Shown piece after piece: positions 43,913 through 52,792 of a DNA stretch of 64,000 nt. The notes beneath the pieces were generated by a model, which made no database searches, was not told the DNA's origin, and saw only the letters and a program-made list of their open reading frames with translations. The stretch's first letter is position 1. Each line of letters starts with the position of its first letter. A program made the position numbers and the translations under genes. This DNA comes from Chitinophaga rhizophila (GTDB lineage Bacteria > Bacteroidota > Bacteroidia > Chitinophagales > Chitinophagaceae): NCBI RefSeq assembly GCF_019492185.1, contig NZ_JAICCF010000001.1:1364001-1428000 (forward strand), given 5' to 3'.

Positions 43913-45307
43913 TTAATCTCTAATAATCAATACATCTACCCAGCGTTGCTCTTCACATAACTCAAGTCCGTATGAGTGTATAGCCTTTTTTAAGGATTGT
44001 AGATCATTCATACGGACAGATAAGTCTATGTCAATGCAACCTTGAAATCCAGTTTCATCTATCAGGATAGCTGACTCTATGCCTCTATAAAATACAGTTT
44101 TGCTATCTTCATTATATGCACGAATATGCTCCACCAACCGTGATAATGGCGAATTTCTCAACTTCAAATAGTACATATTCCCTTCCTGCAACATAGCACC
44201 ACCGACCGTTTTAATTAAACAACTATCTCTCATATTTAAGGTATAACATACTAAATTTTTCCGTTCGACCGCTCCATATACGCCGAAATATCTGGTAAGA
44301 TCTTCTTTCATTCTTTCCTGCAAAAGACGCATTCCCTTACCAGGAATAATTAAGTCATAGCAATATAAATCAGAAGCTGTATCCGGGGGATGCTCATAAT
44401 TTTTTGTCAGCTTCTCAAGTGTTTCTTTATTCCGGATATCAAAAAACAGTTTGGGTACTGGGATGAGTCGTTGTTGACTTGGATCTGGACTTAAAATTCC
44501 GAAGGCTAGCCTGAACATTGTGCTGAGGGGAAGATTCCAAACACGTATTCTCCGTTGATTATAGATTCCGGAATTATCAATTGCGGAACTCGGTGGATAT
44601 TGTTTCTTATACCCAGTCAGGATGGAATATGCAAGTAATCCATTAATCGAATCATTTAACATAATTTGATCGGCAATATCTGCTTCCTGGTAAGTATATA
44701 AAGCGGGATGAAAATTCTGTGGTTGCTCCGCTATCGAAATATTAGCTGCGTTTATTGGATTACCTTGAACTAGAGACCGAATATTTTCCCGGGTAACCGC
44801 TTCATATCCGGTTATAGCGTTGACCACGCCATTAGGTGCAATCCATATGTAATGAGGTACGTACCTGTGTGGGAAATAGAAAAATAGACTATCATTGACT
44901 TCAGGACCATCATTAGTAGCTGTAATAAGGCGTATATTCTCATAACTCATTTCAGCAAATAGCGCCTTTACTTTTTGTATATCGTCGCCTGTAACCGTAA
45001 TAATCTGCAATTCCGATTTAAATTCTTCCTGGAATTGCATCAGCTTCGGAAACTGAGCCAGGCATGGCTGACAAAAGGCTGCCCAGAAATCAATGAGTAT
45101 TGCCTTTCCTTTAAACTGGGAAATAGATACTTCTTCACTGTAATAATTGACCACATTACGGAAAACAATGTTTGGCACCGTTGTTCCAATGGCTACAGGT
45201 TTTAAAGGAAGTGGTTGCCTTTTCATTAGCTCTCTATCCTGCCCTACAGCAACCAAAACCATTAAAATCATTGACATAACAAATAGATACAGCACAGCTA
45301 TTTTCAT
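43913..45307 (-). CDS. TlpA-like thiol-disulfide protein with a long C-terminal domain
   Basis: A 464-residue exported protein. Signal peptide or anchor at 1-22 (YLFVMSMILMVLVAVGQ). Residues about 40-180 are a thioredoxin-fold TlpA/redoxin domain with the active-site pair Cys79-Cys82 (AAFCQPC), LIDFWA and YVPHYIWIAPNG. The remaining 280 residues (about 185-464) form an extra domain without recognised family, containing SILTGYKKQYPP and VEHIRAYNEDSKTVFYRG. Such TlpA proteins are common third genes in Bacteroidota SusC-SusD loci. It overlaps the susD-like gene by 4 bp, so the two are translationally coupled. Its partner is likely an exported protein of this system. Confidence 0.82.
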   Translation of the reverse strand: MKIAVLYLFVMSMILMVLVAVGQDRELMKRQPLPLKPVAIGTTVPNIVFRNVVNYYSEEVSISQFKGKAILIDFWAAFCQPCLAQFPKLMQFQEEFKSELQIITVTGDDIQKVKALFAEMSYENIRLITATNDGPEVNDSLFFYFPHRYVPHYIWIAPNGVVNAITGYEAVTRENIRSLVQGNPINAANISIAEQPQNFHPALYTYQEADIADQIMLNDSINGLLAYSILTGYKKQYPPSSAIDNSGIYNQRRIRVWNLPLSTMFRLAFGILSPDPSQQRLIPVPKLFFDIRNKETLEKLTKNYEHPPDTASDLYCYDLIIPGKGMRLLQERMKEDLTRYFGVYGAVERKNLVCYTLNMRDSCLIKTVGGAMLQEGNMYYLKLRNSPLSRLVEHIRAYNEDSKTVFYRGIESAILIDETGFQGCIDIDLSVRMNDLQSLKKAIHSYGLELCEEQRWVDVLIIRD

Positions 45308-46662
45308 CGCTCGTTCTGTTGTATGCCACTTACTATAATTTCATCCTCCGGAATAGGAAGCACATATCTTGGATCATTGGGTGGTAACTGATAAAGTACT
45401 CCATTTACGCTGCGGATGACAGTTGTTGAAAATCTTGGATCTTTATTTAGACGTCTCAAATCAGGAAAACGTCTACCCCTGAACATCAGCTGCTTACGTC
45501 TTTCAGCCAATACTGTCCTCAGTGCTATCTCCGGATCCTTTATCGTCAGCTCAACATATTTACCAGACTTCCAACGCATTCTTAATAGCTTGTTCAGATC
45601 AGCAGTTGCCCTGTCTACATCTCCCTCTCTCGCATAGCATTCAGCCCGTGTCAGATAAATTTCATCGGTTGCGATACCACCAAACAAGTGACGCGGGTTT
45701 TCAGAATACGACCCTTTGAATGAAAAGAATCCTGGTACCGTACCAGGCCTGAAGAATAAGATCTTTCTCAAATCATCTTCTGCAAACTGATTAAGCAATG
45801 CTGTATCAGTACCACTAGTTCCAGGCAGAATGAGCGGAGTGCCAGTCATCGTTGCATAGAAGATCACTTCAGGATTAAATTTATCAAAGGGAGATGCGCC
45901 TACGTCCTCAACTGTATTGTAATCCAGCAACTTGTCATGTATTACGAGTGAGCTATCAGCATACCTTTTAGCGTCGCTATAGTTGCCCAGTATCAGATTC
46001 ATTCTTGATAGTAGAGCGTAAGCTGCCGCCCTCGATGGCCGTGTCTTTACAGTACCAATATCGGGCAATAGCGGGATTGATGCATACAGATCATTAAAAA
46101 TCTGATCATAAGTCTCCTTCAGGCTTGCTCTGGGAAATATCTGCTTGACATCATCTGTGGTTCGCAGCGGTAAGCCTAGATCATTGGTCGCTGTGGTACT
46201 ATCATACGCTTTACAAAACACCTCTGCCAGTACATAAAAAGAGAACGCACGAAAAAACAGTGCTGACCCCTTTACATTATTATAAGCAGCAGTTCCGGCT
46301 TCACCGGATACTCCCTTTAATCCAGCCAGGACCGTATTGCAGTAATTAACACGAATGTATTGCGTAGACCAGTCAAGAACTCTTCCAACAACGGCCGGGA
46401 ACATTTTGTCACGCCACAGGTAAGCTTCGCGATCAGCTAAAACTAGTACGCTGAAACGTGTGTCAGTTACATAATAATTATCAGCACTGGCTTCTCCATA
46501 AACCGGCACATCCGCATTCATGTTAGCGGAAAAATCTAGCAACGACTGGTAATGATCTACGGTTTCGGGTATTGTCATAGACTGGTCTGGCTTAACCTCA
46601 AGCTTTTCTGTACAACCGGCCAGTAATATGAACAGCGTTATTGTAATGATGTGGATATACAT
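45304..46662 (-). CDS. SusD/RagB-family nutrient-binding lipoprotein
   Basis: A 452-residue outer-membrane lipoprotein that closes over the SusC barrel as a lid and binds the ligand. I start it at 46662 (MYIHIITITLFILLAGC), which gives a lipobox and leaves 17 bp to susC; the frame continues 12 codons upstream. Typical SusD parts: EVKPDQSMTIPETVD near the N terminus, ALFFRAFSFYVLAEVFCKAY and AAYALLSRMNLILGNYSDA (TPR-like helices), and the C-terminal YLTRAECYAREGDVDRATAD, LRMRWKSG and LAERRKQLMFRGRRFPDLRR. Ligand unknown; no glycosidase genes are in the operon, so a peptide or metal-related substrate is as likely as a glycan. Confidence 0.93.
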   Translation of the reverse strand: MYIHIITITLFILLAGCTEKLEVKPDQSMTIPETVDHYQSLLDFSANMNADVPVYGEASADNYYVTDTRFSVLVLADREAYLWRDKMFPAVVGRVLDWSTQYIRVNYCNTVLAGLKGVSGEAGTAAYNNVKGSALFFRAFSFYVLAEVFCKAYDSTTATNDLGLPLRTTDDVKQIFPRASLKETYDQIFNDLYASIPLLPDIGTVKTRPSRAAAYALLSRMNLILGNYSDAKRYADSSLVIHDKLLDYNTVEDVGASPFDKFNPEVIFYATMTGTPLILPGTSGTDTALLNQFAEDDLRKILFFRPGTVPGFFSFKGSYSENPRHLFGGIATDEIYLTRAECYAREGDVDRATADLNKLLRMRWKSGKYVELTIKDPEIALRTVLAERRKQLMFRGRRFPDLRRLNKDPRFSTTVIRSVNGVLYQLPPNDPRYVLPIPEDEIIVSGIQQNER

Positions 46663-46679
46663 TTTCTTACAATTAAGTA

Positions 46680-49600
46680 CTATAATACAATCTTGCAACC
46701 TATAGCGAGAGAAGGAGGAACAGGACCTCCGGCAACATAATCAGGATCAATTTTCAACTTATTTGCCCTCCAGACAATCCCAATGTTGTTTGCATACAGA
46801 TATAATTGCAGGTATTTTCCTTGGGAACCTGATAAAAATGCTGGACGCAAATTATAGCTAAACCTAATATCCTGTAGACGTATATGACCTGCCTTTTCCA
46901 CCAGAACCTCGGAATACTGGTAGAAATAATCTCTGTTACCGTCCAGCGGGTATATCATTGAAGGTACATGTGTCCACTGTTCATCACCCTTTTTTTGCCA
47001 GCGCGATAAATAGTCCGCATGCCCATGCCACTTTGCGAACAAGGATTCATAGGACAAACCGGATCTTCGAAAGTAATATCTGAGTTTGAATCCGAAATTC
47101 ACTGACAATGACAAACCTTTATAAGAAACTGTATTACGAAACGCTCCAAACATAGTCGGACGAGCAGCACCGTGATACCTGATGTCAGCCGATCCTCCTA
47201 CGCCAGCTAATTTATCATACTCTTTTGAGGGCTGCCCACCCATAAATCCGATAGGATCTCCATTTTGAGGGTCAAGACCACCCCATTCGTAGCTATATAT
47301 ACCGTACAACGGCTTACCAATTATGGGAACTAGCGCTTCCGTTGAACCATCTGCTGAAGTAATGGCAGTCGTTAAAGGTGATCGAAAATTATACTTCACG
47401 ATCTCGTCCCAATTGTAGCTGAAAATGAAATCTGACGTCCAGCTTATCTTTCTGTTAACATTAATGGAGGATAGTGAAAAGTCTATTCCACCACCTTTCA
47501 TAGTGGCCGAATTGGTTCTGATCATATCTGTACCAACCTGCAAAGCAGGAACTACAAGACCAATTAATCCCTTTCCGTTTTTCCGATAATATTCAATACT
47601 TCCTCTAAGAATGTTATTACCAATTTCAAAGTCTGCACCGATATTTAACATGGCTGACTTTTCCCATGTCAGATCTGCATTGGGATAATTAGCAATTGCA
47701 GAACTAGGAAGCCCTGCAACATTACGTATCGGATTAGTAACAATTACCAGTCGTCCCGAAACTGTCGGATCGAGGTTACCATTAACACCATATGTCGCAC
47801 GCAATTGCAATGTAGGCACGATACGAGATTTGTAAAACTTTTCCCTGCTAATATCCCAGAGCAACCCGGCTGACCATAATGGTACGCCTTTTTGATTTGC
47901 ATTGATCCCCCAAATATTGCTTTGATCAAATCGCATACTACCTGATATTTTATACTTATCATCAAGTATGTAAGTCATATTGCCGTAGTAGGAGATAAAT
48001 TCATTATTGAATTGTTTTAAAGTGCCTCCACCCGGCAGATATCCGCCTGGGCCAAGGTAGCGATAAGCATCAAAGTAGGTGGAATGATCCAGATTGGTAG
48101 CATATGTACTATTTTCCTTGTTATAACCAGCGTAAATATTTGTCTCATCTTCAGTTACAATGCCCCGCTGTTCAAATCCTCCAATAGCAGCTAATGAATG
48201 CCTCCCTGCGAATTTTCTGTTATAGTTTAGTTGTACTCTGTAGTTATTGCTCGTCAATTCACCATCACTCTCGGCCATAATACCTCCGATGGGCAGCGGT
48301 CGAGTAAGCACTCCATCAACTACCTGGGTAAACAGATTAATAACATTCCGGGTTTCGTAGGTCTTCTCACTTTGATAGTTTTTCACTCTGGACCACTGCT
48401 TTTCAAACTGGTACCTTAGCTCCATATTCAGTCCGTTTGTGATCGGAATCTTTAATCCAGGATTCAGACGGATATGGTATCTCCGTTCTATATTATCTGC
48501 AAATCTGATTTCATCCAATGGCCGATAGGTCCAATCTAATAAGCCCTCATCGGGTGGATTACTTACAAAACTGTACCGATAATCTCTTGGTATTGCTAAT
48601 GCATTTCCTTTCTCATCTGCAAGCTCTAAGTACGAATACGCAAGTTTCCCTCCTCTTGGAATAATAGAGTGGATAATCCCTATTTCATTTTCTTGCATCA
48701 CCAGTGACACACCTGTGGATAACTCTGCCTTACCCCAAAAATTGAATATACTATGATTATTAAGCGTAAATCTATCGTTTGCGTCACCCACCGTGTTATG
48801 TAGATTTCTGTCATACCCTACTGAGAATAAATATGAGCTATGCTCACCTCCTGCGCTCATATTAATAGCATACTGCTGATTCAAACTGTGTCTGTACAGA
48901 TATTTTTCGAACTGTTTTCTTCTGTCAACACCTTTTAATCTATTAATCTCTGCATCAACTACTGCAGCTGGCATTATACCACTTCTCTTTTTATCAAGCA
49001 ACTCAACTACCGGAGAAATAAGCGGATAACTGTAGTCATTCAGAAGATCATCATCATAATATCCTTTGTCAAAAAGATATTGTTCGACTGGTATATACTC
49101 ACTTGATGGAAGAAAATTCCGGCTATAATATAAATCTGGCTTTGCTCCCATCGTCAGGTTAACATTTGCCTCTACTTTAAGCGCCTGGTTTAGCTTACCT
49201 TTCCTTGTCGTAATAACGATTACCCCATTTCCGGAAAAGGCACCCCAGATAGACGCCGCCGCTGCATCTTTCAAAATGGTGATATTCTCGACGTCGTTCG
49301 GATTGAGCAGATTAATATTACCAGTGTATGGGAAATTGTCTACAACTATCAATGGCTGGGCATTCGCCAATATCGTGCTTCGCCCGCGTACAGAAATATA
49401 GGCTTCTGTTGAATATGGCGGAATGTTTTTATTCGGAAACATTAAACCACTGGCTATATTTTCAAGCCGCTCCAGTATTGTAGGTCCAATCCGTCGATTC
49501 AGCAACTGATTATCTATCTGTACAAAAGAACCTGTTGCCCTTTCCTGGGGAATCTTCTGATAGCCGTTACTCCTAACTGCAACTGCCGACAACTCTGTAA

Positions 49601-50204
49601 TCAACGGTTGCATGGTTATTTTGGATGATACGCCAGATGTTATCATAATCTCCTTACGTTGAAAGCCAGTATAACTTACACCGATCAGCATACTATCTCC
49701 TGAACCTTCCAGAAAAAAAAGTCCTTTCTCATCTGTACTTGCCACAGCAACGCCGGTACCGGCTATTGTAATACTTGCGCCTTCAAGAGGCGTACCGTCT
49801 GACAAGGTTACAATTCCTCTGAAAAGATTCTTTACCTCTCTTGTCATCATTTTTTCAGTAGTTTCTGTACCCTCCTTCCTGAATACACCAATTCTGCCAG
49901 AACGCAATTCCCAGGCATATCCCCGGGGTGACAATACCTTATTAAGTATGTCTTCAATGTTTACATTATTCTGATGAATTGTAATTCTGGCCTGATCATT
50001 TACAGATTGATTATTGTAGAAAAATGTATAACCTGTCTGTTTTGAAATGATATTGAAAAGATCAACAAGCTTAATATTGTCGTATTGCAGGGATACTCTC
50101 TGCTGGCTGTTTTTGTCCTGGGCATAGACGGAACGGATGGGGAGAATACATACAACAATGACCCCGAGGCTGTATAAAATACAGTCCCAATAACGGTGAA
50201 ACAT
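46680..50204 (-). CDS. SusC/RagA-family TonB-linked outer-membrane transporter with STN domain
   Basis: A 1174-residue TonB-dependent transporter. Signal peptide to about 28 (IRSVYAQD), then an STN signalling domain (about 33-112: NIKLVDLFNIISKQTGYTFF, ARITIHQNNVNIEDILNKVL), a carboxypeptidase-like beta domain (about 130-210: FRGIVTLSDGTPLEGASITI), the plug with ISVRGRSTILANAQPLIVVD and ILKDAAAASIWGAFSGNGVI, and the barrel. The STN domain normally passes ligand occupancy to a FecR anti-sigma factor; exactly such a pair (ECF sigma and FecR) lies divergently next door, so this transporter probably reports its substrate to induce its own operon. Forms SusCD with the next gene. Confidence 0.95.
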   Translation of the reverse strand: MFHRYWDCILYSLGVIVVCILPIRSVYAQDKNSQQRVSLQYDNIKLVDLFNIISKQTGYTFFYNNQSVNDQARITIHQNNVNIEDILNKVLSPRGYAWELRSGRIGVFRKEGTETTEKMMTREVKNLFRGIVTLSDGTPLEGASITIAGTGVAVASTDEKGLFFLEGSGDSMLIGVSYTGFQRKEIMITSGVSSKITMQPLITELSAVAVRSNGYQKIPQERATGSFVQIDNQLLNRRIGPTILERLENIASGLMFPNKNIPPYSTEAYISVRGRSTILANAQPLIVVDNFPYTGNINLLNPNDVENITILKDAAAASIWGAFSGNGVIVITTRKGKLNQALKVEANVNLTMGAKPDLYYSRNFLPSSEYIPVEQYLFDKGYYDDDLLNDYSYPLISPVVELLDKKRSGIMPAAVVDAEINRLKGVDRRKQFEKYLYRHSLNQQYAINMSAGGEHSSYLFSVGYDRNLHNTVGDANDRFTLNNHSIFNFWGKAELSTGVSLVMQENEIGIIHSIIPRGGKLAYSYLELADEKGNALAIPRDYRYSFVSNPPDEGLLDWTYRPLDEIRFADNIERRYHIRLNPGLKIPITNGLNMELRYQFEKQWSRVKNYQSEKTYETRNVINLFTQVVDGVLTRPLPIGGIMAESDGELTSNNYRVQLNYNRKFAGRHSLAAIGGFEQRGIVTEDETNIYAGYNKENSTYATNLDHSTYFDAYRYLGPGGYLPGGGTLKQFNNEFISYYGNMTYILDDKYKISGSMRFDQSNIWGINANQKGVPLWSAGLLWDISREKFYKSRIVPTLQLRATYGVNGNLDPTVSGRLVIVTNPIRNVAGLPSSAIANYPNADLTWEKSAMLNIGADFEIGNNILRGSIEYYRKNGKGLIGLVVPALQVGTDMIRTNSATMKGGGIDFSLSSINVNRKISWTSDFIFSYNWDEIVKYNFRSPLTTAITSADGSTEALVPIIGKPLYGIYSYEWGGLDPQNGDPIGFMGGQPSKEYDKLAGVGGSADIRYHGAARPTMFGAFRNTVSYKGLSLSVNFGFKLRYYFRRSGLSYESLFAKWHGHADYLSRWQKKGDEQWTHVPSMIYPLDGNRDYFYQYSEVLVEKAGHIRLQDIRFSYNLRPAFLSGSQGKYLQLYLYANNIGIVWRANKLKIDPDYVAGGPVPPSLAIGCKIVL

Positions 50205-50661
50205 AAATCTCAGAAATTAGAATGGTCAATAAATCGTTTACTTCACAATTGCACTGGCCTGATCTGATGGTTAAATTTGCATAGTAACAGTTAGTCAAAA
50301 AGTAGAGTGACAATTTTTCCAAAAAAGCTTTAGCAATATTCTTTTCTTTTTTTTGAGAACTTGAAATCCGCCCTCCTTGTTTTAACGTACATGTACTCAG
50401 TGCCATAACAATCTCAAAAAAAGACATCCACGATTACTAGCTTTACCCAAAGAATTAAAAGACAAGCATTTATACTATCGTAGCATTGTTAACGTACTTA
50501 CTTCATCAGGACATTTACAATTTTTCACATGAGTACCCATAAGTTAATTTCAAAATAACATATATGTGTTTAGTACTTTCGCCCCACTTTTTAAACGATA
50601 TAAATTGCATCTGTTCAAGGGGGCTTAGCATAATATTCGTAAATAGTAAAGGGGTTATATA
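50205..50661. other. Divergent intergenic region, SusC / ECF sigma
   Basis: 457 bp, AT-rich. The SusC promoter should be recognised by the neighbouring ECF sigma factor, so no housekeeping match is expected. One full housekeeping promoter on the plus strand is listed separately. TACTTTCG at 50574-50581 is a one-mismatch -7 element closer to the sigma gene. No gene seen. Confidence 0.4.
50249..50279 (+). promoter_or_regulatory. Bacteroidota-type promoter upstream of the ECF sigma gene
   Basis: TTG at 50249-50251 and TAAATTTG at 50272-50279 match the -33/-7 consensus with 20-bp spacing. If used, it gives the sigma gene a leader of about 375 nt, or makes a separate short RNA. Confidence 0.5.
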
Positions 50662-51195
50662 ATGCGTCATGCGAATACTAACGATCTGCATAGGGCAGAC
50701 GATAATGTCACATACGAGACTATATTCCAGAACCATGCAAAGGCGCTCTGGGCAGAGGCTTACAGACTATTAAAAGATAGTCAGGAAGCAAAAGATCTAG
50801 TGCAGGATCTGATCATAGAGATCTGGGAAAAACGTTCTCTCTCTAACGTGCAGACGAACGTACGCTCCTACCTGTTTCAGTCTCTCAGGTACAAATGTTA
50901 CCGGCATATCAAAACAAAAGACACGGAAGAAACCAGGAAAAATGCATGGTCCTTCTTCCAGGATTTTGTCACAAAATCTGAAAGTGGACTCGAAAGAGAG
51001 GAACTAAAGCGTTCCATTTCCGCCGCTATTCAGACGCTTCCGCTACAATCTTCCAATATATTTACTCAGGTATTTATAGAAGGGAAAAAAAGAAAGGAAG
51101 TAGCACTTGATATGGGCCTGTCCATTAACACCGTTAATGTACATATTCATACTGCCTGCAAAAAATTACAGGAAAAACTGAAAAAAGTACTGTAA
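50662..51195 (+). CDS. ECF-type RNA polymerase sigma factor
   Basis: A 177-residue sigma-70 factor with only regions 2 and 4. Region 2: YETIFQNHAKALWAEAYRLL and the core-binding KDLVQDLIIEIWEKR; region 4: IQTLPLQSSNIFTQVFIEGK followed by the helix-turn-helix KEVALDMGLSINTVNVHIHT. It directs RNA polymerase to the promoters of target genes, most likely the divergent SusC-SusD-TlpA operon. The anti-sigma gene follows by 42 bp. The ATG at 50662 fits; no strong ribosome-binding site, as usual here. Confidence 0.95.
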   Translation: MRHANTNDLHRADDNVTYETIFQNHAKALWAEAYRLLKDSQEAKDLVQDLIIEIWEKRSLSNVQTNVRSYLFQSLRYKCYRHIKTKDTEETRKNAWSFFQDFVTKSESGLEREELKRSISAAIQTLPLQSSNIFTQVFIEGKKRKEVALDMGLSINTVNVHIHTACKKLQEKLKKVL

Positions 51196-51237
51196 GCACT
51201 AAAGCATTTTTACTGGTATTGTCACTTTGAGAAGTAC

Positions 51238-52377
51238 ATGCGCGAAAGAACTGACATATACGAGTTGTTACTGCTCAAGTTTACCAAGGAACTCGATAAA
51301 GAAAAGGAAGCCCAATTGGATGCCCTTATCGAAAAAGATCCTGAAGTAGCCGAAGTATGGAAAAATCTACAGGATTTCTTCCAGAAAGATGAGCAGCGCA
51401 GAAAAGATTTTGAGAACATGTCAGCCGCTGAAATCATGCAGGGGGTGATAGAAAGGAGGGAATACATTAAGCCCAGACCTTTCCCGTTTAAAAAACTACT
51501 CATAGCTGCCATCCTCCTCGGAGCAGGGGCCTTTGGTATATATTTAGTCTCAAAAACCAACCATAACTCTAAAGTCCTGACTGACAGTCATAAGCAAATT
51601 CCGCCAAAAAGTGTTTACCTTCAGCTGGAGAATGGCGAGATCTTCGATCTCTCAGGTAAGGAAACGCACTACAGCACTGAAAATGGAGAGGTAACACTCA
51701 ATAACAGCCGGAATAAACTAACTTTCTCTGCAGACAGGAATAACATTGGACTAAATAAACTGGTAGTACCTCCCGGCAAAGAGTACTCCATCAGATTAGC
51801 AGATGGTACTGAAATCCGGATGAATGCAGGCAGTACGCTGCAGTTCCCTTTCGGATTCAATCGTAACAGCCGCGAAATCACTTTTACCGGAGAAGCTTAT
51901 ATCCAGGTAGCTTCTGTGGCTAAACAGCCCTTTACTGTACATACGCCGGCAGCTACCATACAGGTACTCGGCACTGAATTTAATATAAACACCTATACAG
52001 CGGATAATGCAGCTGTATCACTTGTAGACGGCGCCGTAAAGGTACTGGCAGGGAAACAGGAAGTTTTACTAAAACCAGGCCTGCAGGCAGAATATACTAC
52101 TCAAAAAGGCATCAATACACGTCCATTTGATAAAAACGACGTACTTTCATGGCTTGAAGGGAAATATACGTTTAATAAAACGCCTCTTAGAGATATCATC
52201 CCCATTCTGGAAAGATGGTATGATGTCACCATTATCCCTGATAATCCAGATGTAGCAGATAAGACTTTCAATGGACAAATCACCAAGTCAGAAGGGATAG
52301 GTTCATTCCTCGAGATGCTGAAGGTTATCCGTGTTGCAGATTATTACTACACAAATGATACTATACATATTAAGTAG
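51238..52377 (+). CDS. FecR-family anti-sigma factor
   Basis: A 379-residue inner-membrane protein. The cytosolic N terminus (1-86) binds the sigma factor and contains LLLKFTKELDKEKEAQLDAL; one transmembrane helix (about 87-105, LLIAAILLGAGAFGIYLV); the periplasmic FecR domain follows (LVVPPGKEYSIRLADGTEIR, NAGSTLQFPFGF, FTVHTPAATIQVLGTEFNI), then a C-terminal DUF4974/STN-like module (NKTPLRDIIPILERWYDVTI, NGQITKSEGIGSFLEMLKVI). It would hold the sigma factor until the STN domain of the neighbouring SusC signals ligand. It follows the sigma gene and ends in a terminator. Confidence 0.95.
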   Translation: MRERTDIYELLLLKFTKELDKEKEAQLDALIEKDPEVAEVWKNLQDFFQKDEQRRKDFENMSAAEIMQGVIERREYIKPRPFPFKKLLIAAILLGAGAFGIYLVSKTNHNSKVLTDSHKQIPPKSVYLQLENGEIFDLSGKETHYSTENGEVTLNNSRNKLTFSADRNNIGLNKLVVPPGKEYSIRLADGTEIRMNAGSTLQFPFGFNRNSREITFTGEAYIQVASVAKQPFTVHTPAATIQVLGTEFNINTYTADNAAVSLVDGAVKVLAGKQEVLLKPGLQAEYTTQKGINTRPFDKNDVLSWLEGKYTFNKTPLRDIIPILERWYDVTIIPDNPDVADKTFNGQITKSEGIGSFLEMLKVIRVADYYYTNDTIHIK

Positions 52378-52441
52378 TAGCTCCCGGCTCTGATGCCGTC
52401 AGATACTATAAACTCCGTTTACGAACAATGCAAAATGAAAT

Positions 52442-52482
52442 ACCGGTACTTTATTCCTTTAGTGCCGGTTTTTTTTATGCCT
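52442..52482 (+). terminator. Intrinsic terminator of the sigma/anti-sigma operon
   Basis: A 9-bp stem with one G-U pair (ACCGGTACT with AGTGCCGGT) and an 11-nt loop, followed by eight T, between convergent genes. Confidence 0.8.
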
Positions 52483-52507
52483 TGCCGTAAACGAAAATCG
52501 CGATTAC

Positions 52508-52756
52508 CTAATACGCCGGACGCTTTTTCCTGTTGATCGTCTCCTGATTCTCCAGACGCTCGTCCAGTTGCTCGTCAGTCATTTCCCACTCAGCCTCATC
52601 AGCGGCGGATTCAGTTTCATCAAATGCACCTCCTGATCCGGTATGTACAATTTCTTCTTCTTTACCGGTTGCAGATGTCTGCTCATTGTCCCTGTCTGAA
52701 TATAAATAAAACTCTATCATACACATATTGAATGGGCTATTCCTTTCATTCAACAT
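52508..52756 (-). CDS. Small acidic protein, function unknown
   Basis: An 82-residue protein, strongly acidic in its middle (FDETESAADEAEWEMTDEQL) and with a basic tail (NRKKRPAY). No signal peptide, no membrane helix and no family recognised; it is probably largely disordered. A later ATG at 52720 (MIEFYLYSD) would give 70 residues. It is the last gene of the minus-strand signalling cluster, 36 bp after the REC-kinase, and may be a small partner of it or unrelated. Coding is supported by codon character and position more than by homology. Confidence 0.5.
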   Translation of the reverse strand: MLNERNSPFNMCMIEFYLYSDRDNEQTSATGKEEEIVHTGSGGAFDETESAADEAEWEMTDEQLDERLENQETINRKKRPAY

Positions 52757-52792
52757 TTAATTTATGATTTTTTTTCCTTACTTGAGCGCTTT

